Shown here piece by piece: positions 10,548 to 23,540 of a DNA stretch of 64,000 nt. The notes below the pieces were generated by a model, which was given only the letters and a program-made list of their open reading frames with translations, ran no database searches and was not told the DNA's origin. The position numbers and the translations under genes were made by a program. This DNA is from Siphonodentalium dalli (taxonomy: Eukaryota > Mollusca > Scaphopoda > Gadilida > Siphonodentaliidae): NCBI GenBank assembly GCA_032622095.1, contig CP136069.1, positions 126,315,450 to 126,379,449 of the forward strand, written 5' to 3'. Numbering within the stretch: the first letter of the stretch is position 1; each line of letters begins with the position of its first letter.

Positions 10548-13500
10548 TTACCCAAAACGTTTAGTTGCATTAATGTAGGACTGTGTAATATGAAATAGCA
10601 ATATATTTCTTCTGTGGTCATTTTCAGAGATTCCACAGAGAAGATGCTTAATATTTTCTATATGAAAGTTATTTGTTTCAAGTTTGAGGTAAAATATTCT
10701 TCTCTGATTGGTGAACAATGGACAGTGGAAGAAGAAATGACTAGCATCCTCCTTCGGAAAACCACATTGACAATTAGGACTATCAGCTATGTGATTATTT
10801 TGCATGTCACTCTTTAAGTCGCTACAATAGTTTCGGAGTTTACAATGTTACAATGGTTGACACTAACATTCCGATGACCTGTTCTATAAAGTGGATAGGG
10901 TTTTGGAGCAGGGGCGATTACGTTTAGGTGAGTTTTAAAATCGGATATATTTTCAGAATCTATGACAAACGAAGGGAGCTTATTCCACTCATGAGTTGTG
11001 TTTAGGAAGAATGATTTCCTATAATGTGCTGTTGTCCAGCGGTACGAGTAGAAAAAACGCGGTTGTCTAAAGTTGTACCGGTTGTTTGATACATGTGCCG
11101 CCAGGGCTGGTAGAAGAAGGGTGAGATATTCTGGAGTTTCTTCGTTAGTTATTTTAAAAAGTGTTTGTAGGTGGTGTTTCTCCCTGCGCTCCCTAAGGTT
11201 GGACCACCCCACTTCGAGTAAAACATTTGTATTGGAGACAGAGCGGGTTAACCCGGTCACTATTCTGGCGGCGTCCACGTGTATACGTTCAAGTTTGTCC
11301 ATCCAGTATTGTGGTGCACAGTCCCAAACTACATCTGCATAATCCATTATTGGCTGAACGTAAGTTTTGTAAATTTTTTCTAACGTGTTTGCACTTAAGC
11401 TGTATTTGAATCTTCTTAGTTGTGAGATGCGGGACGAAACTCTTTTAATTATATTATTAATGTGATCGTTCCAGTCTAAATTTGATTGAATTTCAACACC
11501 AAGGTGTGTATGTGACGTTTCGAAAGAGATGTTTTGGTCTTGGAATACAAGTGTGGGGTTCGTTTGTTTGCCCGATAACGAGAAAGATATTGCTTTGGTT
11601 TTCGATGGATTGAAATTTACCAGCCATTTGCGCGCCCAATTTGATATTGATTATAGGTCTTGATTTAGATCGAATTCATAGATGGTCAGGTCGTAATGAG
11701 ATGCGATAATGCATGTATCGTCGGCGTACATTCTAGTTGTTGAGATAAGGTTATCCGGGAGATCATTTATGTAGGATAGGAACAGAAGAGGTCCGAGTAT
11801 TGACCCTTGAGGCACTCCAGCGGGGACCAATTCGAACTCGGAGTATGTATTATTCACCAAGACTCTTTGTTGTCTGTTAAAAAGATAGTCCTCCAACCAA
11901 ATGGACAGCTGACCAGAAATTCCGTACTTGTCTAATTTATGTATCAAACCCTTATGCCAGACCCTCGCGAACGCATTTGAGATATCACAAAAAATAGCAC
12001 AGGTGTGCAAGTTGTTGTCGAGGCTCTGACATAAGTTATGATACATATCCAGAAGTTGATATGTTGTATTATGTCCTTCAGTAAAGCCCGATTGGTGTCG
12101 ATATAGAAGGCAGTTCTCGTCGAAGAATACATTAATATATTTGAGTACCGTTTTTTCGAAAACTTTTCCAAGGATAGGTAGAAGTGAAATTGGGCGATAA
12201 TTTAAACAGTCCGCGGGATCTCCTTTTTTGAATATAGGTATTACGTTAGCTTTCTTCCAGTTCGACGGAAATTTGCCCATATTTAGCGATTTCTTGAAGA
12301 GTAATAGAAGCGGAGTGGCAACAGCAGTTGCCGTTCCTTTCAACATTTTAGCATTAATTCCATCGTAGCCCTGAGCTTTATTTGTTTTGAGGTTTACGAT
12401 TACTGTAACAATATCTGCGTGTGAAATGGGAATATCAGTGAGTTTATTGCCGCACCTGAGAGGAAATCTGGTAGTTGATGTCCTTTATCGTTTATAGATG
12501 AATTTTGGATAAAGTTTGCGTTCAGAAGTCTAGCTTTATCGATGTCATTGCTGGCGTATAAAACTCCATTTGCTATGACTTCGCCGTTAGCCGAATAAAG
12601 TGGTGGTATTTTGTTTGTTTTCTTCTTATTCAAAAGGTAATTGATGATTTGCCAAAAATCTCTAGATGATGGCGAGTCATTAAATCTTTCATCGAGATGT
12701 TCTTCGAATTTTGCTTTCTCGTGTTTTTTCATGTTGTTTACTCTATTTCGTGATTTTTTGTATTTTTTCCAGTTTAGATCGGTACTACGTTTGAGTGCAA
12801 TCGATCTGAATCTATTGCGTTTCCGTAGCTCGCGACGAATTTCTGAGTTGAACCAGATTTTGTCTTTAGTTCGAATAGTGACTGTCGAGGTCGGGATGGT
12901 TTCGTGCATATTTCAAGGAATTTATCATAAAATACTGCTACAGCTGTGTCAACGTCCGCCGTTGGTCGGAGGAGACTATCCCAATTTATATCATTTATTA
13001 AGGAGGTAGCCCTACTGAAGTCGGCGTGTTTGTAGTTCCAAATAGTTCTTTGGAAGGATGGGGTGGCAGAGTTGTCGTAAGAAAGAGCCGCATAGACACC
13101 ATAGTGATCTGATACTTCGAAGTCTATAATATCTGCATCACGGACACTTAGATCTCCACATACAAGAATTGGGTCAAGTAAGGTCTGAGAGTCTTCGGTA
13201 ACTCTTGTTGGAGTTTTAATCACATTTCTAATGGAGTAACTCTTGATAATTGTGCTTAGTTTGGAATTGGGGTCCAACATATTAGAGTTAAAGTCACCAA
13301 GCATGACCATATTTGGTGTAATTTCCAGAGCTTCATGAATTGCGTTGTCGAAAAGATTCCAGTAATTTGTAGCACATAACGCATCGGACCGGTATGATAA
13401 TGCCAAGATGATATGACATCTTGCCGAGTGGATGTCGAACCACATTATGGACGAATCGAATTCTAGGACATCCCGACGGGAGTATACTAAGTGTTCTGCA

Positions 13501-13967
13501 AAAGATATGCATATACCACCGCCATATTGATCACGATCTTCTCGGATGGGGGTTCTGAAGCCATCTATTAGTAAATTTTCAGAGGGGTATGTGACATCAA
13601 GATGCGTTTCGGTAAAACATAGAACATCATATTCACTGATAAGATCTTTTACTTTGTCGAGTTTATTTCTAATACTTCGAATATTTTGATGGTATAATGT
13701 CAGGGTGCCCAGATCGTGGCTATTTGATTTGTTGTTTCGATTGACTTTCCTTGCACCGTCGATATGTGTTGGGCCTGGGTTGGGATGGACCGTACCGGAC
13801 AGCACAAGTAGAATGGAAATAACCAATAAGATTAATGGAAGTCGTATGCTCACACCTCTTAAAGTGGTATGTCTCTGTTTATGCTTGCTCTGTGACGGCC
13901 AAATTAGTTTCTTATTTATATCAAAAAGTCCCGTGGCCGTGCGATGCTGTATAGCTGACGTACCCAT
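10548..13967 (-). pseudogene. Broken LINE ORF2 (endonuclease/reverse transcriptase)
   Basis: This is a homologue of the 3102-6458 protein. The first frame (13967 down to about 12910) starts QHRTATGLF, has a hydrophobic leader, SGTVHPNPGP, the endonuclease with TETHLD, an intact GDFNSN, and SDHYGVYAAL. The second frame (about 12909-12440) covers the linker (DKIWFNSEIRRELRKRNR). The third frame (about 12430 to 10840) holds the RT: NYRPISLLP, FCDISNAFARVWH, PAGVPQGSILGP and MYADDTC. It is interrupted by an in-frame TAA at about 11651 shortly after YADD. A last shift near 10840 leads to the C-terminal CQCG..H..C motif, ending at 10548. That makes three frameshifts and one stop. Base errors in the assembly could explain some of them, but together they indicate a pseudogene. 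Confidence 0.9.
13770..13796 (-). other. 2A-like (NPGP) motif in the broken LINE
   Basis: Encodes GTVHPNPGP after the hydrophobic segment LPLILLVISILLVLSG. The NPGP core is conserved with the intact LINE, but the Asp and Glu of the active 2A consensus are Thr and His here. Confidence 0.55.
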
Positions 13968-16577
13968 TTATTTGCCGGGCACACCAAAGAACAACATCGC
14001 GCGGCCGTGGGTGATTTTGTTCCTGCATAATGACAAGAGGTGAGATATATGGGTACAAAGAGACTCACTGACGCCGGATGACGTGCAACTGTGGAGATTT
14101 GAAAATAAGGAGTAACAGTTGATGTTGGTGAGATAGCAATAGGTGAATAGGACTTGCAAAAACATGAGAACAACATGCAAAAATAATGAAAAACATATGT
14201 ACAGGTGATGTTCGGATGGTGACATGTATGCAAACATGTATGTAATGATGATGATTTGGTTTGAATAACCAAAACTAGACTGGGGCTTCGGATTGGGAGT
14301 TCAGTTTATTCTGGGAGACGCGCGAGTTGGAATATACGACAGAAACAGAAATTAGGATATACGACAGAAATTAGGCACTACCACAAGTCGACGGAGATAT
14401 ACATCTGGGCAAAAAAAAAGAACAAAAAAAGAAGAAAAAAAAAGATAATAATAATAATAATAATAAATAAATAAATAATTAATAAATAAATAAATAAATA
14501 AATTATCCATGTGATAATGCAACCATATTTTGTTCAACAACGTGTTGAAGGAAAACATATTTTGAGAAATTTTATACTATATAATTGACAGTAGTTAGCA
14601 TTATTTGTTTCAACAAATCGATTCTGATAAATAAAGCGTAGTTTGAGGAAATGTTGTTGTTGTATCTTGGTGGTGTGGGGACCGTCTGATCGGTTTGAGT
14701 ATCTTTAACCATTTCTCCGTCAATCAATAATAGACATTTCCTACTGGTGTTGTATACAGCAACAATCATGTATGACTATTAATTATTTGTCAAACTGACA
14801 GAAGAAGGAGAACTCCAATTCATACCGGATTTAAATTACTTTATAATTGCATTAATTCACTGTGGAGTCTCAGATATTAGCCACATGTAAGTTCCCATGT
14901 GAACACCGGCGCCCGAAGGCCACTATAGTCTTGTCAACATTTCCAATAGGAGAGTTTTTGGCAGTCGGTTAAAATTTGGGAACGTTTTAAATTAGAAAAA
15001 CTGATGCCATGAGCGCGCATATCCTATATTTTCTTATATTCAAGTTGTTTGTTTTTGTTTTTTACTCGATCTTCATTTAAAACAACATTTAGGCCACTGT
15101 GAGACACACAGAATGGTGGTCAAACATTGGCCAAAGACTTTAACCGGGTCGTTCAGTCCTATACGGCATATATGTACATGCAAATGGCCGAAAAGCTAGC
15201 GACGTTCGTGTTTTACCTACTGAAGCGATCATTTATATCCCCTGTCACAATATGGAATCTCCCGAAACAACCTTTGACCTACAAATTAAGTGGGCGATAG
15301 ATATGGGTCAGGTATTGTCCCAATATTTGATTGACAGTTTTGTTTATGTGACAGTGCGCTAGTTTCTGCCTTGGAAAAGGATAATATGACCATATTATAA
15401 GTCTTTCAAGTTATAGTTCTTCATGTTTTGTTTTGAAGACTTTGTGTGAGTTATTCTTCGGATTATCAAAATGGTTTAGTTTTGTGAAGTTATTCGAAGT
15501 AATATGAATGTGCATGGTTTCTTAGAATTTCCAGCATTGTTGCTGGCTGAGTTTACTTCTGTGAGTCGTAAACATATCTGGGATTTAATGACTCAGGAAT
15601 AAAAACAAAGAGAATACTGATTACAAAGTTTCGGAAGGTTTCACCGTGAATACAGTTGTGAGCTAGAAAGATGAAGGTGAGTTTGGCCTAAGTTGCTTAA
15701 GGGTCTAAGTTGCTTAGGCATCAAAGTTGCTTAAGGATCAGGGTGACTTCATTTGACCTGGCCAGATTCACCACATGTTTACTACGAGGATAAACTCGAA
15801 ATTAGTTGTAGCAACTGGTAGCAGAATTTATATATATTTGTGGACAAAAAACAAAACAAAAAACAAAACAAAACAAAACAAAAAAACGCACATTTAGATT
15901 CACTCACCATATCAGTTATATGTTATTACTGATAATTTTGTGAAATAGCAAATTTGGAGAATAGATGAAAATTCAGCCCGAGCAGTCCCATTTTCAAGGT
16001 GAATTTATTTTTCTTTTCTTTTCTTTTTTATATTTGGCCGCTCATGATTTTAAGAAAGTTTTACAACTGTTAGATTAAACTGTGTGCAATTTGAATTTTT
16101 TTTTAATTGACATTAAAAAGAAAAAAAATGAAAAATAAAAAAAATAAAATATATATATATATTTTGCCAGTTGAGGCCCCCTGATCTTTAAAGATTGTGA
16201 CGGGCGAATTTTCCCCTCCTGTGATGTACACATGAAGATGTAGATATTATTATGAAGGGTGTATACATATACATAGGGGAAAGGAATCTCTTACCATGTC
16301 TAATCGTATAATTATCCATAATAAAAGACGCCCGCCCCCGTGGGTGTATACATACATTTGGCAAATAAAAAAATAAGAAAAAATTCCTGCTGGAAAATAT
16401 TGAATATACTCATCATATCAACATATTTAAGTCAAATATTAGGTGACATAAATAGATATACCGTAATGTTCAAAGCAACTGACCACCCAACCACAGCAGA
16501 ACTATGGGCAATCTTCCAGGACCCAGTCGGAAACACGGCCCGCTGCCACTCATAGGAAAGCTCTCCCCGAGAGTGTG
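13968..16577. other. Unassigned stretch rich in A/T simple repeats
   Basis: No gene is seen. The first few hundred bases may be the LINE's 5' UTR. Simple repeats include A-rich and AAT/AAAT runs at about 14408-14503, AAAAC repeats at about 15845-15890, a TTTTC run near 16010-16027 and A-rich/TA sequence at 16100-16162. Confidence 0.45.
14848..14890 (+). repeat. Short dispersed direct repeat (pair with 16578-16620)
   Basis: A roughly 40-bp segment containing TGTGGAGTCTCAGATATTAG recurs at 16578-16620 with two or three mismatches, 1.7 kb away and in the same orientation. Its origin is unknown. Confidence 0.5.
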
Positions 16578-16710
16578 CCATTAATTCAATGTGGAGTCTC
16601 AAATATTAGCCACATGTGAGTGGAATTCATTATCAGTGTGTAATGCACTGTCCTGGTATATATGCTCGAAAACATTTTTTTTTTTTTTTTTTTTTCAAAC
16701 TTGCAACTAA

Positions 16711-18297
16711 GGGGGTGTTTATACATTACCCGGCGAAGATCGCATTCGCTTTAGCCGGCAGCGATAACAATAGAGTGTTTATACTTCGCCGGATAAGAAT
16801 TACGGCTATCCGGATACTCAGCTATACGGTTTTCAACATTTGGATAAAATGATTTAGTACAAGCACCTGATTGTCGTATGGATTATAATTCGCTCTGCGG
16901 TTAAGTTAAATGTTTATCTGGGGTCATGCCGTCATGGGTGATTTCCTTTCAACAATTAACTCGAACAATATTATTGTGCAATCGCTGATAGACCAGCCCG
17001 CTTTTCACCTGTGTATATATTGGTCAGTGTGCCAGTTTGATGTGTCTCTAATCAGCTGTCAGGTCGGTGGTCACGCACCTTGGTTATAAGCTAGTATTAT
17101 AAATACTAACCGATGATGGTACGCGTACTCTGCATGTACATGGTACGTTTGTTGCGCATTCGAGGGAATTAATTCATGTACATGTATGTCCATATATATA
17201 TGGAAGAAATGGGATGGCACGTTTCTATGGATTCAAACTTAATGGACAATTAGTTCAATAATCTAAATCTGAGTGCGCCGTGGACATATTCACACAGGGA
17301 CGGGTCTAGAGGGCCTGATTTGGAGGTGTGGGACTGTTCATCTTTGGAATTTATCGACCGACCGTGGTTATGGCCTGGTGTGAGAATTTTTTTTAATCTG
17401 AACCCTGAAAATTGCAAAATCCTAGCATCCAGCCTTAAAATTTCCAATTGTTGGACATTTTCCAAACTTGACGCACCTCTAATAAGGTTGGATCATTTCC
17501 AACTGATGGTCATTTCAGTCCAACAATTTGGTCAAAAAATAAGCAAATGTTGCCTAAAGAAATCACCAATAACAAATTGTTGAAAATAAAACTACGAGAA
17601 CAATTTCAACATATTGCTGATGTCAAATGTCCAACTATTGCCGTGTCAGGTATGAAATCTCCAGCTTTTGAATATTTTGATTAAAGTTGGGATGAGACAC
17701 CTCCATCGCCACGCCCCTATATACATGGACATGGTGAACGCCCGAGTAAAATGAAAAACATATTTGATTGTATAATGTGCAAACGGAAAATGTGTCACAT
17801 TTGATTCGCGATGTTGACACTTATATATATAATATAATATCCAATCAGAATGATTAGACACCAATTTGTAGATGTATGCGACGAAAAGATCTCAAAACTG
17901 ACAATGGCCATGCTTTTGGTGCGACATATACTTCACATGCTGTATATGAACCCAAACAAACCATTAACAATGTTTTTTAAATATCTATAAAATTACCAAT
18001 AGCAATACCTGAAAGTTTGAGTTGGATATTAATAATTTCGGCATTTCCATTTCTAAAATGTTTCATTTCACTATACTGCCCAAACATATCTCTAACAGGA
18101 AGCGGCTAGATGTTTACAGGTGTACAGCAATATAATATTGCAGTTCAGTGAGAACTAAAACGAAAACTATTAACAAGTAAAGGAGACACATGAATATATG
18201 CGTATCTTCGCCGGCGATGTGTAAACACTCTGCCCAACCTTCGCCGGCTAACGGGTTCGCCGGGTAACGGCTTCACCGGCTATGTGTAAACATCACC
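16711..18297. mobile_element. Non-autonomous DNA transposon with TAA flanks (PIF/Harbinger-like)
   Basis: The left end GGGGGTGTTTATACATTACC and the right end, read inverted, GGTGATGTTTACACATAGCC are similar. They continue with repeated CCGGCGAAG-type subterminal words on both sides (16740-16800 and 18200-18280). TAA is directly outside both ends (16708-16710 and 18298-18300). A 3-bp TAA/TTA duplication is the hallmark of PIF/Harbinger transposons, so that superfamily is inferred. The 1587-bp interior has no transposase-like frame. It includes a repeat (17400-17660) that also occurs near 58 kb. Confidence 0.6.
17400..17660. repeat. Dispersed repeat with TTCCAAYNGTTGGA words
   Basis: Several TCCAAC/GTTGGA words surround a segment whose reverse complement (CCATCAGTTGGAAATGATCC) resembles 58160-58190. 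The repeat therefore has an inverted relative near 57960-58260. Here it lies inside the TAA-flanked element. Confidence 0.45.
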
Positions 18298-18300
18298 TAA

Positions 18301-21300
18301 AATGTCGACGTCATGCTCCAAAACTGACTTCGTGTATCAACTTATAATTACAACTACTTTCGTTTTCGTCGAAATGCGGGCATTTGATTGGTCGAGAGGC
18401 TACCGCGTGACCTGCGTCTATCAGTGCATAGACTTTGCAGTAGACGAGTCACATCGCGTAGTGACACTTTAAGAAAATTGGGCGAGTCTATCACCGTCGC
18501 CCCACACGACGTCCCCGGATGACGCGAAAGCGCGGAACGAGAATTCCATTAGAATTTCAGTGAAAAAACAACTCGAAAACTCAATGTCAGAAACATTTGA
18601 ACAAGTAGTCTATGTCTCTGCTTCTTATCTACACTATACTATACTTATGTCTGTTCATTTCAGCCGTATTCATGTTTTTGTAAAGCTCGATTGAACACTC
18701 AAAGTTCGTGCCGCGTTTTTTATTTGTCCAATTTTCGAAAAAGCGTCTATGACAACGTGTATAGTTACTGCTGTGAATACAACTTATCATAAATCAGGCT
18801 GATCAACATGGCAAAATTTATTGGAAATAAATAAAATGTGTTACCCGATTATGTACAACCCTTTTAACATTTTTCAGCTTTATTACAATGCTAATGACAT
18901 GACATTAATTTTGTCACGAGCACATTAGATATGATCAGGGCATTTGTTTACAAATTACATCGCCATGATCGGACTGGAGTCTGGACTGGTCTGGATTTAA
19001 TAATTTTACCGGAGATCGCGGATTCGACTCTGTGTGTGTTGATAAGTATTGGGTTGTTGTTGAGTCATTTTAAACGTAAATCGTAGCCAAACAAGTAATT
19101 CTTTTTATCATGGATTGTTCATTGCTGAAAATTGATGTTGAAGCGTAAATATTTATTTTCTGAAAGTTTGCTTGACGAAATTGCTCGTTGACAATTTCGG
19201 CCAATTTATTTTCGGCCCATCAACCAAATTTTGAGATCGTCCAACGGAAAATCATGTTTTGGCAATTAATTTTCTGAGATGGATTAATAGTAGATAGCTG
19301 AAAATAAAGTGTTATAGTTGTAATTATAAGCCATCAACGTCGTTTTTCGGTTGATCTATGAGCGTATAGACCGATCAGTAGACGAATAACATACTTGGTC
19401 AATGTGCATGGACAGGAAATACTTTTAATAGACCGTGGGCTGATTGTTTTAACCGATAACAATGTTCCGGCTCCGAATACCAGTTTTCGTACTACCCGAT
19501 TTGCCGAAGACAAATCGAGGAGTACCGGCAAACTTCGGCGGTACCACCTAGCTAACAGGTGAAAAAAAATTGTTAACGTGCGATAAAACCTGGAATAAAT
19601 CAACGAATAGATGCTATGCTCGCGGTAAGATTGTAGATCAATGATTTTTCTAATTATATATGCCGAAAACCCTGAGATTTATGCTTTTGTTGTTAAAATT
19701 CACGGTTCGAAGTGAATGGTTGTGGAGGTTCCTCGACAAAGTTAGTTGCCATTCTTCTGAACCCTAATGCCTATAACTCCAAAAAAATCTCAAAAAATTG
19801 CATAAAAGTCAGTGATTCCAATTCCTGTGATATCAACCTCTAACGAGAGGTGACTTCGACTATATAGAATCGTCGTGACTCGTTAGATATGACAACAACT
19901 TTCAAGCTACGAGATTGCCTGTCGCAAAGGCGATAACACAGTCATAGGACTTTTAAACAAACACAAATGAAAGACATACAATACTCAAGATAAAATCCAG
20001 ATAATAGTGCTCATGGATTTATAGAACTCATTTATGAAAAATTTGAACATTATAATTTGGATTATTCCATTTATATATACTAGTGTGAGGATGCATACAC
20101 CCATACAATGGTTTCATCAATTGATTTTCACCAGAGTTACGGACCTTTTTGAACTTAGAAGGCATCACATTTCCCACATACAAACATTTAGCATTGTCCA
20201 TGTACTCTCCATCGGCTAACTATAACCAAATATACATGAAATTAGATCCCAAACACGATATGCATCAGAACTTAGCTCAAACATCAGGAGAATTCATCTC
20301 TATACCTTCTGAACGTCACATCCTTTCGTCCGAATAGAATGACGGCGCCGACGAGGCCAAATTCCCAATAGGAAACCACTAACATTATAGACAACGAGCA
20401 TCTATAAAATAAAAAATATAACATACAATACATTGAACTTGTCGTTTAAAAATGGTGATAAATCTAGATCGATATTATACTTTGAATTGTCAAAACGGCT
20501 GCCACCCGCGACCGTGGTCCGACCCAAAAAGGAAGTGCCACGTCATTTCATCATTTATATATACCACATCAGGTTATCTCCCTTTTTCTTCGCTATTTTA
20601 GAATTACCACCATTGATCTCCAAACTTCCAGAGTTACAAACCTTAACGTGCGAATGCATTAACCCAATGCAGGGAGAAAATTATTCCCACTTAATTCAAT
20701 GACTTCAAACATTGGAAATTATATGTGACTTCGGCAAGTGTTTTTGAAAGCATATGAAGCTGGCATATCAATAATTCGTGTTTTTATCGACCTATCGTAT
20801 CCGTCCATCCAAATTACGTAGATAAAATTTAGAGGCTCGAATGAGCCATGTCCGTTTAAAACTCACAAAAACTTTTGTTACATCATTGTAACACAGAAGA
20901 CATTGAAATATCCCTTTTATTCTCCATAAAATAGCATGAAAACCCTTAAATATCAAAATAAACATAATTATATTGTCTATACAGACCACAGTCTACAAGC
21001 TCAGTCATTTCTAAGTGATCAAATGTCGTTTTCTTACCAACATTTTCCGTATTTTCGGCATTTATGCTTTACGTCTAATATAAAATGTACCTTTTCTGGA
21101 AGTTGTGCGCCATTATCCTTAGATGCTTCCGCCCTAAGTCTATAAGCTATGTCGATGAATTCGTGTGTCAATTAGGAGATAAACGTACCCTGTTGCCGGC
21201 GAGTTCACAAACTGTTTTCATGTTCGAATCCCAGAATGTACAACGAAACGGTACGTTTATCTCCATTGTAATTCAATCTAGCAAGGAATTTGCAAAAAAA

Positions 21301-21439
21301 CTCTATAAAAAGTATCATTTAGTTATTTTCATGACACGAATCGATACTTTCCTTTTGACGTTGTCACTGTGCACTGGGTTTGTTCATTGTGTTACTTGGA
21401 ACACTTACTCCGTAACAATTTCCTGTGGAGCGGGTTGGC
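18301..21439. other. Unassigned stretch
   Basis: I found no gene, tandem array or element ends in these 3.1 kb. Open frames are short and lack protein features. The frame starting at 21085 (140 codons) has no recognisable motif and runs into a tandem duplication. Confidence 0.4.
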
Positions 21440-21640
21440 CTGTTTCGCTACTCCGTTCTGCCCCGATGAAATTTTACATTGCTACATTTAGATTTGATAC
21501 ACGCTGAAGCGGCAGATGAACGGTATCTATAGACAACAACGTTAACGCGCGTGTGTGCTCGTTACGCTACTCCGTTCTGCGCCGATGAAATTGTACCGTG
21601 CTACATTCAGATTTGATACCCGCTGAAGCGGCCGATGTCG
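21440..21640 (+). repeat. Two-copy tandem duplication
   Basis: CGCTACTCCGTTCTG followed by CCGATGAAATT and GATTTGATAC appears twice about 117 bp apart (near 21445 and 21563). Each ends in CGCTGAAGCGGC, itself a short hairpin-like word. Confidence 0.6.
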
Positions 21641-22442
21641 GTGAATCGAAAACTAAAGTTAGCCGCTCTCGGCCAATCAGAATGCTTGTCTTTAGTGACA
21701 AATGCTCAATTGAATTACAATGACGAATAGAAGACTTGTCAGTTTTTCTTTGCGTCACTTCTCAACACAATAGTGCTAGCCACGTTCCAAAACAAGCCAC
21801 TTAAATTATACTCGTTTCTATTATCTTTTATTGCATCCTTTTCGGAGAGTTTATATATACACATGTATGTGATACATTTATATTATATACAGTATGTTGA
21901 GTAACAAACTATATCTTATTGTTACAGTCTATCACCGAGTAGATGAACGATAAGCATGTAGGCTTTAGTATATATATCCTAGCAGTCTCTTTAAAAAGCC
22001 GACGAAAATTAAAAATATTTCCGTCTCTGGATATCTCATTAATAATAAGTTACTGGATTGATGGGATTGAGGATTCCCTCATTTTTTCATTGGAGAGTGG
22101 CGAAGCACGCGCGTGATTTTACTGGTTTATGCATGGCATAACAGATCACTCAGAAATCAGAGGTCAATGACGTGTTGACAAGTTTCCCACGCATTGTCAA
22201 ACTCAACTATCGTTGGAAAACTGAATACAGGCGATATATCCATAACTAATTTTACTCATCGCAATATAGGATACACCATATTCGAGTTTTTATCAGTCAA
22301 CGCTATTCGTGCATGACTGATTATTCTATTTAAAACTGTTTCTAAATAATACGATTCTCACAAGCATTTAATACGTCAGGAATGCACTCCATATTTGGAA
22401 ACGGTTTATTACGTCATTTTATGAATGCGGCGTCGTCGTAGA

Positions 22443-22995
22443 AATGAATAAAAGGCCGTCCGGGCCACAGTGTTCCCGAAAAAGTGGCTTCATTGGGGGC
22501 ATCAGCTTTTCTGGAAAAAATAACAAGGACCCGAAATCCGAAGCAACCAGACAAAAATGGGTGGATCGTACCCATATTCGAACTTGATCTGTATTTCGAG
22601 CTGATCATCTCATATACCAAATTTGATTCAGATATGATCACACAAACTAAAGTTATCATCCGGAAACCAGAAATTGACAGGATTTACCTGTATTTCGAGC
22701 TGATAAACGCACATTCCAAATTTGGTTCAGATATGATCACACAAACTGAAGTTATCATCCGGAAACCAGAAATTGACAGGATTCCAAGTCGAAAAAGGGC
22801 CACAACTCTCGCCAAAATGGGCGGAGCAAACCCATATTCGAACTTGACCTGTATTTTGGTCTGATAAATTCACCAATGAAATTTGCTTTTGATCTAATAA
22901 CCGAAACTAAAGTTATCATCCGGAAACCATTTCCGGACGCATGCACGGACGCCGGCTATTTTAATAGTCCTCCGAAGTTTTTGTTCGGGGGACAA
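22443..22995 (+). repeat. Tandem-core repeat element with 3' hairpin (pearl-like)
   Basis: A 99-bp unit starting GTATTTCGAGCTGAT is repeated at 22591 and 22690, with a third diverged unit near 22850. The units end in AAGTTATCATCCGGAAACCA. A short GGACGC/ACGG tract (22933-22952) and a terminal hairpin TCCTCCGAA/TTCGGGGGA (22968-22992) follow. This order (tandem cores, ACGG-like tract, terminal hairpin) is like the 33 kb element. Because 99 is a multiple of 3, the array creates a spurious 126-codon open frame. Confidence 0.55.
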
Positions 22996-23367
22996 ATATA
23001 ATGGACACATCTAGAAACGTACATCCGTTAGGATTATCGCCGGTTATTCAAAGAGACTGATATCTTAGTTGCTGTCGTTGTTGTTGACCATTTAACATTT
23101 GTGGTATAAAAAGAAACTTGTGTCTACGATAATCATGCCCAAATAATCGTGGATTTCAGCTGATGGCGACGGGGTGTGCCATCCCAGTAACACAGTCATC
23201 AGAACCATTGGTTCTAGCGAGGACAAGAAGATATATACATGGAAACTCCGTGTTTTTTAATAATCATGTCCAAGGACTTATCGACTAGGTATACCATTGT
23301 GGTTGACCTACATGACCAAAATATATGGTATAATCATTATTATAATTAGAGTTAATATATTTTACAG

Positions 23368-23540
23368 GTCAAGTTATTTGGGTATACGATACCTTATCCC
23401 TGAAATCATTTCTACGTGAACTTGATGAGAGATACCGCTTAGAGAAATATATAGCACTAAAGAGAGATATCCTTAACGACTTATCGAGTTTGAATGGTGT
23501 TGGATATATATACCCTGCCCTGTATTTTGAGGACAAATAA
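23368..23540 (+). CDS. Possible orphan 3'-terminal exon or retro-copy fragment
   Basis: Directly after an acceptor-like TTTTACAG (ending at 23367), one frame stays open to a TAA at 23538-23540. It reads as a credible hydrophilic peptide including LKSFLRELDERYRLEKYIAL and ending YPALYFEDK. It has no ATG of its own. About 340 bases downstream are AATAAAG and a genomic A run (23879-23899). I do not recognise the peptide and no partner exon was found. A chance open frame or a retroposed 3' end are real alternatives. Confidence 0.2.

Larger units (their letters stand above)
10222..13967 (-). mobile_element. Second LINE of the same group, inverted and inactivated
   Basis: The element runs right to left, from the ORF start at 13967 to a poly(A)-type 3' end near 10222 (AATAAA as TTTATT at 10247-10252). 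Its 5' end may extend beyond 13967. Its 3' UTR matches that of the 3102-6955 LINE, including the hairpin at 10279-10311. The coding region is broken in at least four places. Confidence 0.88.

Noticed and set aside
22484-22864. 126-codon open frame
   Set aside because: It comes from a 99-bp tandem unit, a multiple of three, not from a protein family.
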